This document shows positions 1 to 7,784 of a stretch of DNA of 64,000 nucleotides, in pieces; within the stretch, counting starts at the first letter, position 1, and every line of letters starts with the position of its first letter. This DNA is from Streptomyces sp. GSL17-111 (GTDB lineage: Bacteria; Actinomycetota; Actinomycetes; Streptomycetales; Streptomycetaceae), in NCBI RefSeq assembly GCF_037911585.1, contig NZ_JBAJNS010000001.1, positions 2,479,001-2,543,000 of the forward strand. The letters are read 5' to 3'. Under the pieces are notes generated by a model. That model had not been told where the DNA came from, ran no database searches, and worked only from the letters and a program-made list of their open reading frames with translations. Position numbers and translations under genes: made by a program.

Positions 1-842
1 CGGACAAGCCGCTGCGCGACCTGGGCCGGTCGGACCGGGTGGACACGGCGGCGGCCGTGAGCTTCGGCGGCCGGGACGTCCTCGGCGTCAAGTCCGTCAA
101 CCACAAGCTCTACGTACGGGTGGGGCTCGCGGCCCTCGCGGCGGAGGTCGGTCACCGGGGGCCGGTCCTGCGGCACGTGCCCGAGCTGGAGCGGCTCACC
201 GACGAACTGCCGTCCTCCCTGCACGTCGCGCAGTCCGCCCTGCGCGGCGACTGGGTGCAGGTCGACTCCGCCGCGTTCGGCGAGTTCGCCGAGGTACTCG
301 GCGGCGGCGCCGACACACCCGCCGAACGGCTGGCCCGCTCCACGTCCGTCCTCACGACGGCGGAGCTCCAGCACCAGCTCGCGGACGCCGTGCGCGACAC
401 CCTCACCACCCACGGCTCGGTGCGGGCCGACGGTGAGCGGGACGGCGCCGAGCACGTCACCGTCACCCTCCCGGCACGCGCGGCCGGACGCACCCTGGCC
501 ACCGCGCTCGACCCGCTGCGCTACTACCTGGGCGAGCCGGACCTCACCCCGCTCACGGACGCCCCCGACCGCCCCGTCCGGCTCGACCTGGCGATCCGGC
601 ACGGCGCGCTGTCGTCGCTCACCGTCGACCTGGGCCGGCTCGACCGCCACAACCCCGGCGGCCCGGACGCGGCGACCCTGCCGCTGCGCCTGGACTTCGC
701 CCCCGGCGAGGTCGCCTACGTCGCGGCGCCCTCCGTCGCGCAGCTCCACCCCCAGGACCTGCTCGCCGCGCTGACGTTCGTCACCCTCCGCGAGCCGGAG
801 CTCTCCTCGCTGTTGCACACTTTGCGTACGCTGGATCTGTAA
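1..842 (+). CDS. Hypothetical protein, 5'-truncated by the window edge
   Basis: The frame is open from base 3 and stops at 842; a GTG at 39 is available, but the frame runs on upstream of it, so the true start probably lies outside the window. About 280 residues are visible. The protein is rich in Leu, Asp and Thr. Its C-terminal half, with alternating hydrophobic stretches such as VRLDLAIRHGALSSLTVDL, looks like a beta-sheet lipoprotein-type fold (LppX/LolA-like). That is only an impression from pattern, and no catalytic motif is recognised. It lies 27 bp upstream of the rhomboid gene and may be co-transcribed with it. Confidence 0.6.
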   Translation, partial: DKPLRDLGRSDRVDTAAAVSFGGRDVLGVKSVNHKLYVRVGLAALAAEVGHRGPVLRHVPELERLTDELPSSLHVAQSALRGDWVQVDSAAFGEFAEVLGGGADTPAERLARSTSVLTTAELQHQLADAVRDTLTTHGSVRADGERDGAEHVTVTLPARAAGRTLATALDPLRYYLGEPDLTPLTDAPDRPVRLDLAIRHGALSSLTVDLGRLDRHNPGGPDAATLPLRLDFAPGEVAYVAAPSVAQLHPQDLLAALTFVTLREPELSSLLHTLRTLDL

Positions 843-869
843 ACCACGCCCGGGCGGATGGGGGTCTGC

Positions 870-1508
870 ATGTCGTACGGACCGCGCGGGACGGGCACCT
901 ACCCGTCGCGCCGCTCGCGGGCGGTCACCGCGGGAACGTTCATGCTCTCCTGGGCCGCGCTGCTGTGGTTCCTGACCGCCCTGGACGGCTCCAGCGGGCT
1001 CATCGTGAGCGAGTACGGCATCCAGCCCCGGGAGACGGACGAACTCGCCGACATCTTCCCCGCCGCCTTCCTGCACTTCGGCTGGGACCACGTCGCCGCG
1101 AACACCCTGCCCCTGGTGATCTTCGGTTTCCTGGCCGCCGTGCGCGGCCTGGGCCGGTTCGTCGGCGTCGTCCTCGTCATCATCGTCACCAGCGGGCTCG
1201 GCGTGTGGCTGACGGCTCCCGACGGCACCAACACCGCCGGCGCCTCCGGCGTCGTCTTCGGCCTCTTCGGCTACCTCCTCGTGCGCGGCTTCGTCGAACG
1301 CGACGCGCTCGACATCACCGTCGGCATCACCGTGCTGCTGCTCTACGGCTCGATCCTGTGGGGCGTCCTCCCCACCTCGTCCGGCGTGTCCTGGCAGGGC
1401 CACCTCTTCGGCCTGATCGGTGGGGTGATCGCCGCCTTCTGGCTGCGCCGCACACCGCCCCGCCGCCGCCCGGCCCCCTACGGCGCCGGGCCGAGCCCCT
1501 GGAGTTGA
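870..1508 (+). CDS. Rhomboid family intramembrane serine protease
   Basis: A 212-residue polytopic membrane protein. Rhomboids cleave transmembrane substrates with a Ser-His dyad inside the membrane. The nucleophile motif GASG (within TAGASGVVFG) and the late histidine (GHLFGLIGG) are both present. A further conserved segment, HFGWDHVAANTLPL, follows the first membrane helix and matches the loop 1/helix 2 region. The ATG at 870 has a G-rich Shine-Dalgarno stretch five bases upstream; an in-frame ATG at 858 would add four residues. The C-terminus is a short Arg/Pro-rich tail. The substrate cannot be inferred. Confidence 0.85.
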   Translation: MSYGPRGTGTYPSRRSRAVTAGTFMLSWAALLWFLTALDGSSGLIVSEYGIQPRETDELADIFPAAFLHFGWDHVAANTLPLVIFGFLAAVRGLGRFVGVVLVIIVTSGLGVWLTAPDGTNTAGASGVVFGLFGYLLVRGFVERDALDITVGITVLLLYGSILWGVLPTSSGVSWQGHLFGLIGGVIAAFWLRRTPPRRRPAPYGAGPSPWS

Positions 1509-1627
1509 CGGCTCCGGCCCGACCCCTCGAAGAGCCCGGCCGGGGAGCCGAATCGGGTGCCTCGGCACGGTCCACCCCCTGGACACCTCGTGGAGCGGCG
1601 AAAGGGACGGCTGGCACAATCAGGGGC

Positions 1628-2467
1628 ATGGCCCGCCCGCCGGCACCGCCCGCACTCCGCGCCGGGGTGTTCTCAGCGGTGTGCGTCCTTCCGGCGGCCA
1701 TCGGCCACGTGCTGATGTCCCACACGCTGCCGTTATGGGCGCCGATCACGGCCTTCCTCATCACCGCCGCCCTCTGCCTCGCGCCGGCCCGCCGCGAGCA
1801 CGGCCCGCTGGCCGTCATCGGCTCCTCGGTCCTCGTCCAGACGCTGCTGCACATGGCGTTCTCCCTCGTGCAGGCGCTCACCGGCCCGGCCACGGCGCAC
1901 CCCGCGGGGCACGCGGGGTCCGGCGGGCACGCGGGATCCGGCGGGCACGCCGCCACGGCCGGGCACGCCGGTCCGGCCTGGCCCGGCGGGTTGCACGGCC
2001 ATCCGGCCCTCGGCGGGCACGGCACCTGCGGTGACGGCATGGCCGGGGCGATGGCCCACGGCACCCCCGGGCACCCCGGCACGGCCGCCGGGCAGGACCT
2101 CCCCGGCCTCGACCCCTGGTCCCTGCTCACCCACGGCTCGGCCGGTATGACCGTGGCCCACCTCCTCGCCGCGACGATCACCGGGTGGTGGCTGTGGCGC
2201 GGCGAGACGGCGGCCTTCCGTATCGGCCGCGCGCTGATCGCGGCCCTCTTCGAGCCGCTGCTCAGCCCCCCGCGCCGGGCCCGCGTCCGCTTCCCCGACG
2301 TCCCCGCGATCCCCGGCGGCACCGACACCGCCCTCCCCCGCGAGGAGCGGCACCTGCGGCACACCCTCTCCCGGAGAGGCCCGCCACCCCGTCCCGCCGC
2401 CGTCGTCGACGTCGACGGGACGCCACCCGCACCCCTGAGGACCGGCCAGGTGCTCGCGGTCGGCTGA
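1628..2467 (+). CDS. Histidine-rich integral membrane protein
   Basis: A 279-residue protein with about five predicted membrane helices. Two or three N-terminal helices (from ATG 1628) are followed by a roughly 75-residue extracytoplasmic loop made of Gly/Ala/His repeats (HAGSGGHAGSGGHA type) carrying more than a dozen histidines plus one CGDGM motif. A further helix (MTVAHLLAATITGWWLW) and a basic cytoplasmic tail follow. The His-rich loop between helices suggests metal binding, and it lies in the same block as the copper operon at 4.1-7.3 kb. No family assignment is made. The upstream part of the open frame is a shadow of the rhomboid gene. Confidence 0.75.
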   Translation: MARPPAPPALRAGVFSAVCVLPAAIGHVLMSHTLPLWAPITAFLITAALCLAPARREHGPLAVIGSSVLVQTLLHMAFSLVQALTGPATAHPAGHAGSGGHAGSGGHAATAGHAGPAWPGGLHGHPALGGHGTCGDGMAGAMAHGTPGHPGTAAGQDLPGLDPWSLLTHGSAGMTVAHLLAATITGWWLWRGETAAFRIGRALIAALFEPLLSPPRRARVRFPDVPAIPGGTDTALPREERHLRHTLSRRGPPPRPAAVVDVDGTPPAPLRTGQVLAVG

Positions 2468-2630
2468 CCACCGCCGCACCGCCCGGCCGTGCCTCGCCGT
2501 GCCCACGGCCAGGCCGCTCACCGCAGCCTTCGACGACGGACGCGCCCACGTCACCCCGGCCCCGGGAGGGGCCGGTCCACCGGGGCCGGGCTGCCCCAGC
2601 GCGGCCCCCCTTGGGAACGAAGGAACAGGG

Positions 2631-3224
2631 ATGCACTCCGTGCACGAACCCGTTCCCGGACGCGCCGTGGCGCGTCCGGGAACCTCCCACGACGAGAAGG
2701 TGACCCGCTGGGCGCTCGCCGCGCAGCGGGGTGACCGGGTCGCGGCCGAACGTTTCGTCCGCGCGACCCACTGGGACGTCTGGCGCTTCGTCGCCCACCT
2801 GAGCGGGGACGTCCACGCCGCCGACGACCTGGCCCAGGAGACGTTCGTCCGCGCCCTGCAGAGCCTCCACGGCTTCGCGGGCCGCTCCTGCGCCCGGACC
2901 TGGCTGCTGACGATCGCCCGCCGGGTGGTCGTCGACCAGCGGCGCAGGGCCTCCTCCCGGCCGCGCATCGCCGACGTCGACGACTGGCAGGCGGCCGTCG
3001 AGCGGACGCAGGGCGAGGACGACAACGGCTTCGAGGAGCTGGTGGCCCTGCGGGACCTGATGGACGCGCTGGACCCGCCACGGCGGCAGGCGTTCGTCCT
3101 CACCCAGCTCGTCGGGCTGTCCTACGCGGACACGGCGGAGCTCGTGCGGTGCCCGGTGGGCACCGTCCGCTCCCGTGTGTCCCGCGCCCGGCGCGAGATG
3201 ACCGCCTCGATCAAGGCCGCGTAG
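2631..3224 (+). CDS. ECF-type RNA polymerase sigma factor
   Basis: A 197-residue group IV sigma factor. Region 2 is seen in ERFVRATHWDVWRFVAHLSGD followed by DDLAQETFVRALQSL. Region 4 has the helix-turn-helix segment LSYADTAELVRCPVGTVRSRVSRARREM. The ATG at 2631 has a good AAGGA upstream; the frame opens earlier at 2499, but that extension is low-complexity and has no ribosome site. No anti-sigma gene is adjacent. The next gene downstream, past a very strong hairpin, is an Asp/Asn beta-hydroxylase-like protein. The regulon is unknown; placement next to copper genes allows, but does not prove, a role in metal or redox response. Confidence 0.9.
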   Translation: MHSVHEPVPGRAVARPGTSHDEKVTRWALAAQRGDRVAAERFVRATHWDVWRFVAHLSGDVHAADDLAQETFVRALQSLHGFAGRSCARTWLLTIARRVVVDQRRRASSRPRIADVDDWQAAVERTQGEDDNGFEELVALRDLMDALDPPRRQAFVLTQLVGLSYADTAELVRCPVGTVRSRVSRARREMTASIKAA

Positions 3225-3246
3225 GAGGCGCGGCCCCCGGAAGGAC

Positions 3247-3290
3247 GGCGTCCCGGGGGCGTGGCGCACACGCCACGCCCCCGGGACGCC
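3247..3290 (+). terminator. Perfect 20-bp stem-loop after the sigma factor gene
   Basis: Bases 3247-3266 are the exact reverse complement of 3271-3290, with a CACA loop. It starts 22 bp after the sigma factor stop and ends 63 bp before the next start. There is no T-run, as is usual for actinobacterial terminators. It would separate, or attenuate transcription between, the sigma factor and hydroxylase genes. Confidence 0.75.
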
Positions 3291-3353
3291 CCCACCGAGC
3301 GCACACGAGAACCCACACGAGAACGCACAGCGAACCGGAAAGGTGAAGCACAC

Positions 3354-4109
3354 ATGACACCGGAGATCGAAGCCGCCTTCGCGGCCCTGACCCAGGAGTA
3401 CGGCCCCGGCGCCCTGGACCGGGTCGAGCGCATGCTGGAGCCGGGCGGGACCGAGCGCCAGCCGCTCCAGGAGAAGGCCCGCTGGGTGCTGCCGGGCATA
3501 TCGCCCCGGCCCTGGCACGACCCGTACGAACACCCGGAGATCAAGCCGCTGGTCGACGCGCTGGAGACGCACCACGGCGCGATCAGCGCGGAGTTGGCCA
3601 CGGCGTGGGCCGACCGCCGCGCCATGTTCGGCGACTACGAGCACTACCTCCAGCGGCAGACCGACTGGCAGGCCCTCTACCTCTTCCGGGACGGCGCCAC
3701 GGTGCCGTCCTCGGAGGACGCCGTGCCGACGACGGCGCGGATCCTGCGGGAGCACGCCATCGAGCCGGGGCTGCTCTCACCGCTGCTGGAGTGCCACTTC
3801 TCCACCCTGCTCCCGGGGGCGGCCATCGCCCCGCACTGCGACCTGTGGAACTTCACCATCAACCTCCACCTGGCCGTGGACATCCCGGAGGGCTGCGGCA
3901 TCCGGGTCGCGGAGGAGACCCGCGCCTGGGAACAGGGCAGGTGCCTGTTGTTCGACTACTCCTTCGAGCACGAGGCGTGGAACCACGGCACCGCGCCCCG
4001 GACCTGCCTGCTGATGGACCTGTGGCACCCGGAGACCACCGTGTGCGAACGGCGCGCGCTGACCGTCCTGGTCACCGAGGTCCGCAAGCTCATGGGCGAG
4101 AGCTCATGA
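3354..4109 (+). CDS. Aspartyl/asparaginyl beta-hydroxylase-like dioxygenase
   Basis: A 251-residue protein with the cupin-type core of the Asp/Asn beta-hydroxylase family (PF05118-like), Fe(II)/2-oxoglutarate-dependent enzymes. The probable first metal ligand is His in APHCDLWNF, where HxD corresponds to the usual HxG/HxD position. The distal His lies in YSFEHEAWNHG, and a following Arg (APRTCLLMDLWHP) is placed to bind 2-oxoglutarate. The ATG at 3354 has a clear AAAGGTGA site. The protein is compact and lacks any membrane anchor, so the substrate is likely cytoplasmic or a small molecule. It is convergent with the copper operon. Confidence 0.8.
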   Translation: MTPEIEAAFAALTQEYGPGALDRVERMLEPGGTERQPLQEKARWVLPGISPRPWHDPYEHPEIKPLVDALETHHGAISAELATAWADRRAMFGDYEHYLQRQTDWQALYLFRDGATVPSSEDAVPTTARILREHAIEPGLLSPLLECHFSTLLPGAAIAPHCDLWNFTINLHLAVDIPEGCGIRVAEETRAWEQGRCLLFDYSFEHEAWNHGTAPRTCLLMDLWHPETTVCERRALTVLVTEVRKLMGESS

Positions 4110-4131
4110 GCAGGGCTTCATAAGCGGGGCC

Positions 4132-4614
4132 TCATGAGCGGGAGTTGAACTCCGCGATCGTCACGGTCGTGGCCACGGCCTCCACCTCGCCGCTGACGGC
4201 GAACCGGAGGACGAACCGGACCGGCTGCCCGGGCTCCAGCCCGGGTGGCCGGTTCACCATGATGTTCCCCTCCCAGGGGTCCATGCGGACCTCCGCCCCC
4301 GCAGGCACGGGCATCGAGTCCAGCGGGCGCATCGAGCCGGCCCCGTCCCGGACGACGACGCGGCTGAGCATGACGCCGTCGGGGAGGTCGGGCGAGGACA
4401 CGGACAGCAGCCGGTCGGCCCCCTCGCCGGTGTTGCGCAGCGTGAAGTAGGCCGAACCCTGGAGGTCGTTGGTGGGCTCCAGGACCATGCCGTCGACGAC
4501 GGCGATCGCCGGGCGGCCCTCACCGGCGGCCCCGGTGGCGGTGTAGAGGGTGAGCAGGAGCAGGGTGACGGCGGCGGCGCCGAGGGCGGTCAGCGCGGTA
4601 CGGACGGCGCTCAT
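4132..4614 (-). CDS. PCu(A)C-like periplasmic copper chaperone, histidine-free variant
   Basis: A 160-residue secreted or membrane-anchored protein: one N-terminal hydrophobic helix (residues 6-28), then a DUF461/PCu(A)C beta-sandwich (SAYFTLRNTGEGADRLL, GVMLSRVV, SMRPLDSMPVPAG, GNIMVNRP, PVRFVLRF). Classical members bind Cu(I) with two His and two Met (H..M..HxM). Here both Met positions persist (SMRPL, NIMV), but the first His is replaced in GVMLSRVV and the HxM His is Asn; the protein contains no His at all. The ATG overlaps the stop of the copper ATPase (ATGA), so translation is coupled. It may deliver copper to an acceptor such as cytochrome oxidase, using Met-only coordination. Confidence 0.8.
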   Translation of the reverse strand: MSAVRTALTALGAAAVTLLLLTLYTATGAAGEGRPAIAVVDGMVLEPTNDLQGSAYFTLRNTGEGADRLLSVSSPDLPDGVMLSRVVVRDGAGSMRPLDSMPVPAGAEVRMDPWEGNIMVNRPPGLEPGQPVRFVLRFAVSGEVEAVATTVTIAEFNSRS

Positions 4615-7043
4615 GCGAGACGGCTCCTCACGGGACGGCCGGACCCCGTCGGCGGCCCGGTGCGGGGTGCTGCCGTCGGCGCCGGCCGGAAACCGCGCAG
4701 CCGCAGGCTGTTGCCGACGACGAGCAGGGAGCTGGCCGACATGGCGAGTCCCGCGAACATCGGGGTCAACCAGCCGGTCGCGGCCAGTGGCACGGTGACG
4801 ACGTTGTAGCCGAAGGCCCACAGCAGGTTGACCCGGATGGTGCCGAGCGTGCGCCGGGTGAGCCGCACGGCGTCGGTGATGCCGCGCAGCCCGCCCTGCA
4901 CGAGGGTGAAGTCGGCGGCGCCGATGGCGGCGTCGGTGCCGCTGCCCATGGCGATGCCGAGGTCGGCCGCGGCGAGCGCGGCGGCGTCGTTGACCCCGTC
5001 GCCCACCATGGCCACCCGGCGGCCCTGGCCGCGCAGTTCGGCGACCTTGGCCGCCTTGCCCTCGGGGGTGACCTCGGCGTGGACGGTGCGGATGCCGGCC
5101 TCCCGGGCCGCCGCCCCGGCCGCCGCGCGGGAGTCGCCGGAGACGAGCACCGGCTCGATGCCCTGACGCCGGAGGGTGTCCAGGGTGCGGTAGACGTCGG
5201 GGCGCAGGGTGTCGCCGAGGGCCAGCACGGCCACGGGACGCGCGTCGAACTCCACGACGACGGCGGTGCGTCCGGCGGCGTCCGCGCGGCGCAGCGCGGC
5301 GGCGAGGGGTTCGGGCAGGGTGCCGTCCGCCCGGGGACGTCGCACGGCGACCGTCCGTCCGGCGACGCGGCCGGTGACGCCGACGCCCGCCTCGGCCCGG
5401 AAGTCCGTGGCGCGGGCGGGTGCTTCGGAGGGTTCGAGGCGCTCGGCGGCGGCCACGACGGCGCGTCCGACCGGGTGCTCGGAGCCCGCCTCGACCGCCG
5501 CGGCGGCCCGGAGCACCTCCGCCGCACCCGGACCCTCGGCGTCACCAGGGCCCTCGCCTCCGTCGGGCGCGCCCAGCACCGTCGTCTCGTGCAGGGTCAT
5601 GCGGCCGGTGGTGAGGGTGCCGGTCTTGTCAAAGAGCATGACGTCCACCCGGCGCAGCCGTTCCAGCGCCTCCGGGCCACGCACCAGCACGCCGAGCTGG
5701 GCGCCGCGGCCGGTGGCGGCGAGGAACGCGGTGGGGATGGCGAGGCCGAGGGCGCAGGGGCAGGCGACGACGAGGACGGACGCGGCGGCCGTGGCGGCGG
5801 CCGAGGCGTCGGCTCCGGCCCCGAGCCAGAACCCGCAGGTGGCGACCGCGACGGCGAGGACGGCGGGCACGAAGACCATCGAGACGGCGTCGGCCAGCCG
5901 CTGCGCCCGCGCCTTGCGGGCCTGCGCGTCCGTGACCAGCCGGGTGATGCGGGCGAGTTGGGTGTCGGCGCCCACCGCCGTCGCCCGGACGACGAGCAGC
6001 CCCGAGGAGTTGACGGCGGCACCGACCACCCGGGTGCCGGGCCCGGCCTCGACGGGCGCGCTCTCCCCGGTGACCAGGGAGAGGTCGAGCGTGGAGCGGC
6101 CGGAGACCACCTCGCCGTCCGTGGCGACCTTCTCGCCGGGCCGGACGAGGAAGTGCTGCCCGACGCCGAGTGCGGCGACGGGGACCCGGACGCCCGTCCC
6201 GGTGCCGCCAGCCGTGTCGTACAACTCGACGTCGTGGGCGCCCAGTTCCGCCAGGGCCCGCAGGGCGGCCCCCGAGCCGGACCGGGCCCGGCCCTCCAGC
6301 CACCGCCCCGCCAGCACGAACAGCGTGACGGCGACGGCGGCCTCCAGATACACGTGCGGGGTGCCGGTGTCGACCCGGGGGAAGGGCGAGAAGTCCATGC
6401 GCATGCCGGGTTCTCCGGCGCCGCCGAGGAAGAGCGCGTAGCAGGACCAGGCGTAGGAGGCGGTCACCCCGAGGGAGACCAGGGTGTCCATGGTGGCCGT
6501 GCCGTGCCGCAGGCCGCGTACCGCGCGTCGGTGGAAGGGCAGGGCGCTCCACAGCACGACCGGGGTGGAGAGCGCGAAGCACAGCCACTGCCAGGCGTCG
6601 AACTGGGCGGCGGGCACCATCGACAGGAAGATCACCGGTACGGCCAGGTAGGCGGTCGTCAGGAGACGTCCCAGGTCGGCGGCGTCCTCGGAACCGTCCA
6701 TGCCGGAGCCGTCCCTACCGGAGCCGTCCCTGCCGGGGCCGTCCGCGCCGGGGGCGTCGGGCTGTGGCGCTCCGGCGGGCCCGCCACCGGGCGGGGCGAC
6801 GCGGCGGGCGGTGTAGCCGGCCTGCTCCACGGTCTCGACGAGGCGGTCCACCGTGATCCCGGGGGCGTGGCCGACGTGCGCCCGGCCGGTCGCGAGGTTG
6901 ACGGCGGCCGAGGCGACCCCGTCCAGCCGGGTGAGCTTGCGCTCGACGCGGCCGACGCAGGCGGCGCAGGTCATGCCGCCGACGGCCAGCTCGGTGACGA
7001 GGGGCCGGTCCGGTTCCTCCTCAACGGGCGAAAGCGTGCTCAT
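4611..7043 (-). CDS. copA: Copper-translocating P1B-type ATPase
   Basis: An 810-residue CPx-type pump. It has an N-terminal heavy-metal-associated domain with GMTCAAC (Cys26, Cys29), a linker carrying DGSGRDGSGMDGS repeats, eight predicted membrane helices with the ion-binding CPC motif (VVACPCALGLAIP), the phosphorylation site DKTGTLT, the HP motif (SEHPVGRAVV) and the hinge GDGVNDAAAL. Such pumps move Cu(I) out of the cytosol using ATP, either for detoxification or to load extracytoplasmic cuproenzymes. It overlaps its upstream neighbour (7040) and downstream neighbour (4614) by ATGA, so the three genes form one operon. Pairing with a PCu(A)C-like protein favours a delivery role. Confidence 0.95.
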   Translation of the reverse strand: MSTLSPVEEEPDRPLVTELAVGGMTCAACVGRVERKLTRLDGVASAAVNLATGRAHVGHAPGITVDRLVETVEQAGYTARRVAPPGGGPAGAPQPDAPGADGPGRDGSGRDGSGMDGSEDAADLGRLLTTAYLAVPVIFLSMVPAAQFDAWQWLCFALSTPVVLWSALPFHRRAVRGLRHGTATMDTLVSLGVTASYAWSCYALFLGGAGEPGMRMDFSPFPRVDTGTPHVYLEAAVAVTLFVLAGRWLEGRARSGSGAALRALAELGAHDVELYDTAGGTGTGVRVPVAALGVGQHFLVRPGEKVATDGEVVSGRSTLDLSLVTGESAPVEAGPGTRVVGAAVNSSGLLVVRATAVGADTQLARITRLVTDAQARKARAQRLADAVSMVFVPAVLAVAVATCGFWLGAGADASAAATAAASVLVVACPCALGLAIPTAFLAATGRGAQLGVLVRGPEALERLRRVDVMLFDKTGTLTTGRMTLHETTVLGAPDGGEGPGDAEGPGAAEVLRAAAAVEAGSEHPVGRAVVAAAERLEPSEAPARATDFRAEAGVGVTGRVAGRTVAVRRPRADGTLPEPLAAALRRADAAGRTAVVVEFDARPVAVLALGDTLRPDVYRTLDTLRRQGIEPVLVSGDSRAAAGAAAREAGIRTVHAEVTPEGKAAKVAELRGQGRRVAMVGDGVNDAAALAAADLGIAMGSGTDAAIGAADFTLVQGGLRGITDAVRLTRRTLGTIRVNLLWAFGYNVVTVPLAATGWLTPMFAGLAMSASSLLVVGNSLRLRGFRPAPTAAPRTGPPTGSGRPVRSRLA

Positions 7044-7279
7044 CCGTGCCCGCCTCCCCCGTGCCCGGTGCCGTCCTGGCCCGGGGCGTCGGGGCTGTGC
7101 AGCCCGGGGGCGACGGGCCCGGCCGCGGTGCCCACCGCGTAGGAGGCGGCGAAGACGGCGGCGAGCAGCAGCAGGAACGCGGCCGTCCCGTACCAGGCGG
7201 AACGGGCGGCCGGGGCGGGGCGGACGGTCGCGGGGGCGCTCCCCGGGCGCTCCCCGGTGGGGCCGGGCGGTGGGGGCAT
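7040..7279 (-). CDS. Small His-tailed membrane protein of the copper operon
   Basis: A 79-residue protein: a proline-rich N-terminus, one membrane helix (about residues 30-52, WYGTAAFLLLLAAVFAASYAVG) and a short outer tail ending TGHGGGGHG with several histidines. It is the first gene of the copper operon and its stop overlaps the copA start (ATGA). Membrane location, His tail and co-translation with copA suggest a metal-handling accessory, but no characterised homologue is recognised. Confidence 0.8.
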   Translation of the reverse strand: MPPPPGPTGERPGSAPATVRPAPAARSAWYGTAAFLLLLAAVFAASYAVGTAAGPVAPGLHSPDAPGQDGTGHGGGGHG

Positions 7280-7784
7280 GACGACGGCTCCCTCGGTGCG
7301 GGCCGTGGACGGCGCTGACGACGGTTCAGGGGCTGCGCCAGGCTAATACGCGGGGCGCCCCGAACCGTTCCGAAACCTTCCTGGATAAACCCGGGAGGGA
7401 ACGGCTTACCGCCATTCGCGTACTCTTCACCGAGAGCCCGGGAACTTTTCCGCTCCGCCATCCGACCTCCTCTCAATACCCCGCGAGGACGCCACCCGGG
7501 TTTCGGCCATTCCCGACGACCGCGGAGGGCTCCACCCCAGTTCCCGGCGGTGGCACATGCGGCCGGAAATCGCCGAACGCACATCTGCGAATACCCTTGG
7601 GGCACCTCTGCGCGCAAGATGAATTCCACCCTGTCCGAAAGTGTGTGACCTGTTTGCCCTCGAACAGACGTCGGGTGAAAGTGGAGCCACCGGAGCGAGA
7701 GCTTCAACGGAGATGCGGCGACACCGTCAGCGTGATTCATGTCACCGCATTTCCGCGGCATTGTGTGTTCAGGGGGAGAGCACG
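7280..7784. promoter_or_regulatory. Divergent control region between copper operon and metallophore cluster
   Basis: 505 bp without a convincing gene and somewhat lower in GC than its neighbours. It must contain the promoters of both the leftward copper operon and the rightward MFS/metallophore cluster. Visible structure: an imperfect inverted repeat (7321-7333 with 7357-7368; 12 pairs and one bulged A) that would lie in the leader of the copper operon, and inside it the perfect palindrome CGGGGCGCCCCG at 7351-7362. On the minus strand TATTAG (plus 7344-7349) could be a -10 element. On the plus side a purine-rich ribosome site (AGGGGGAGAG, 7771-7780) precedes the ATG at 7785. No regulator-binding site is assigned. 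Confidence 0.5.

Noticed and set aside
7591..7605. ATACCCTTGGGGCAC as a possible CsoR-type copper operator
   Set aside because: Only four of six arm positions are symmetric, and the site is far from both start codons. Not distinguishable from chance in GC-rich DNA.
7427..7690. An 87-codon open frame on the minus strand in the control region
   Set aside because: No ribosome site, poor codon bias and no recognisable features; treated as non-coding.
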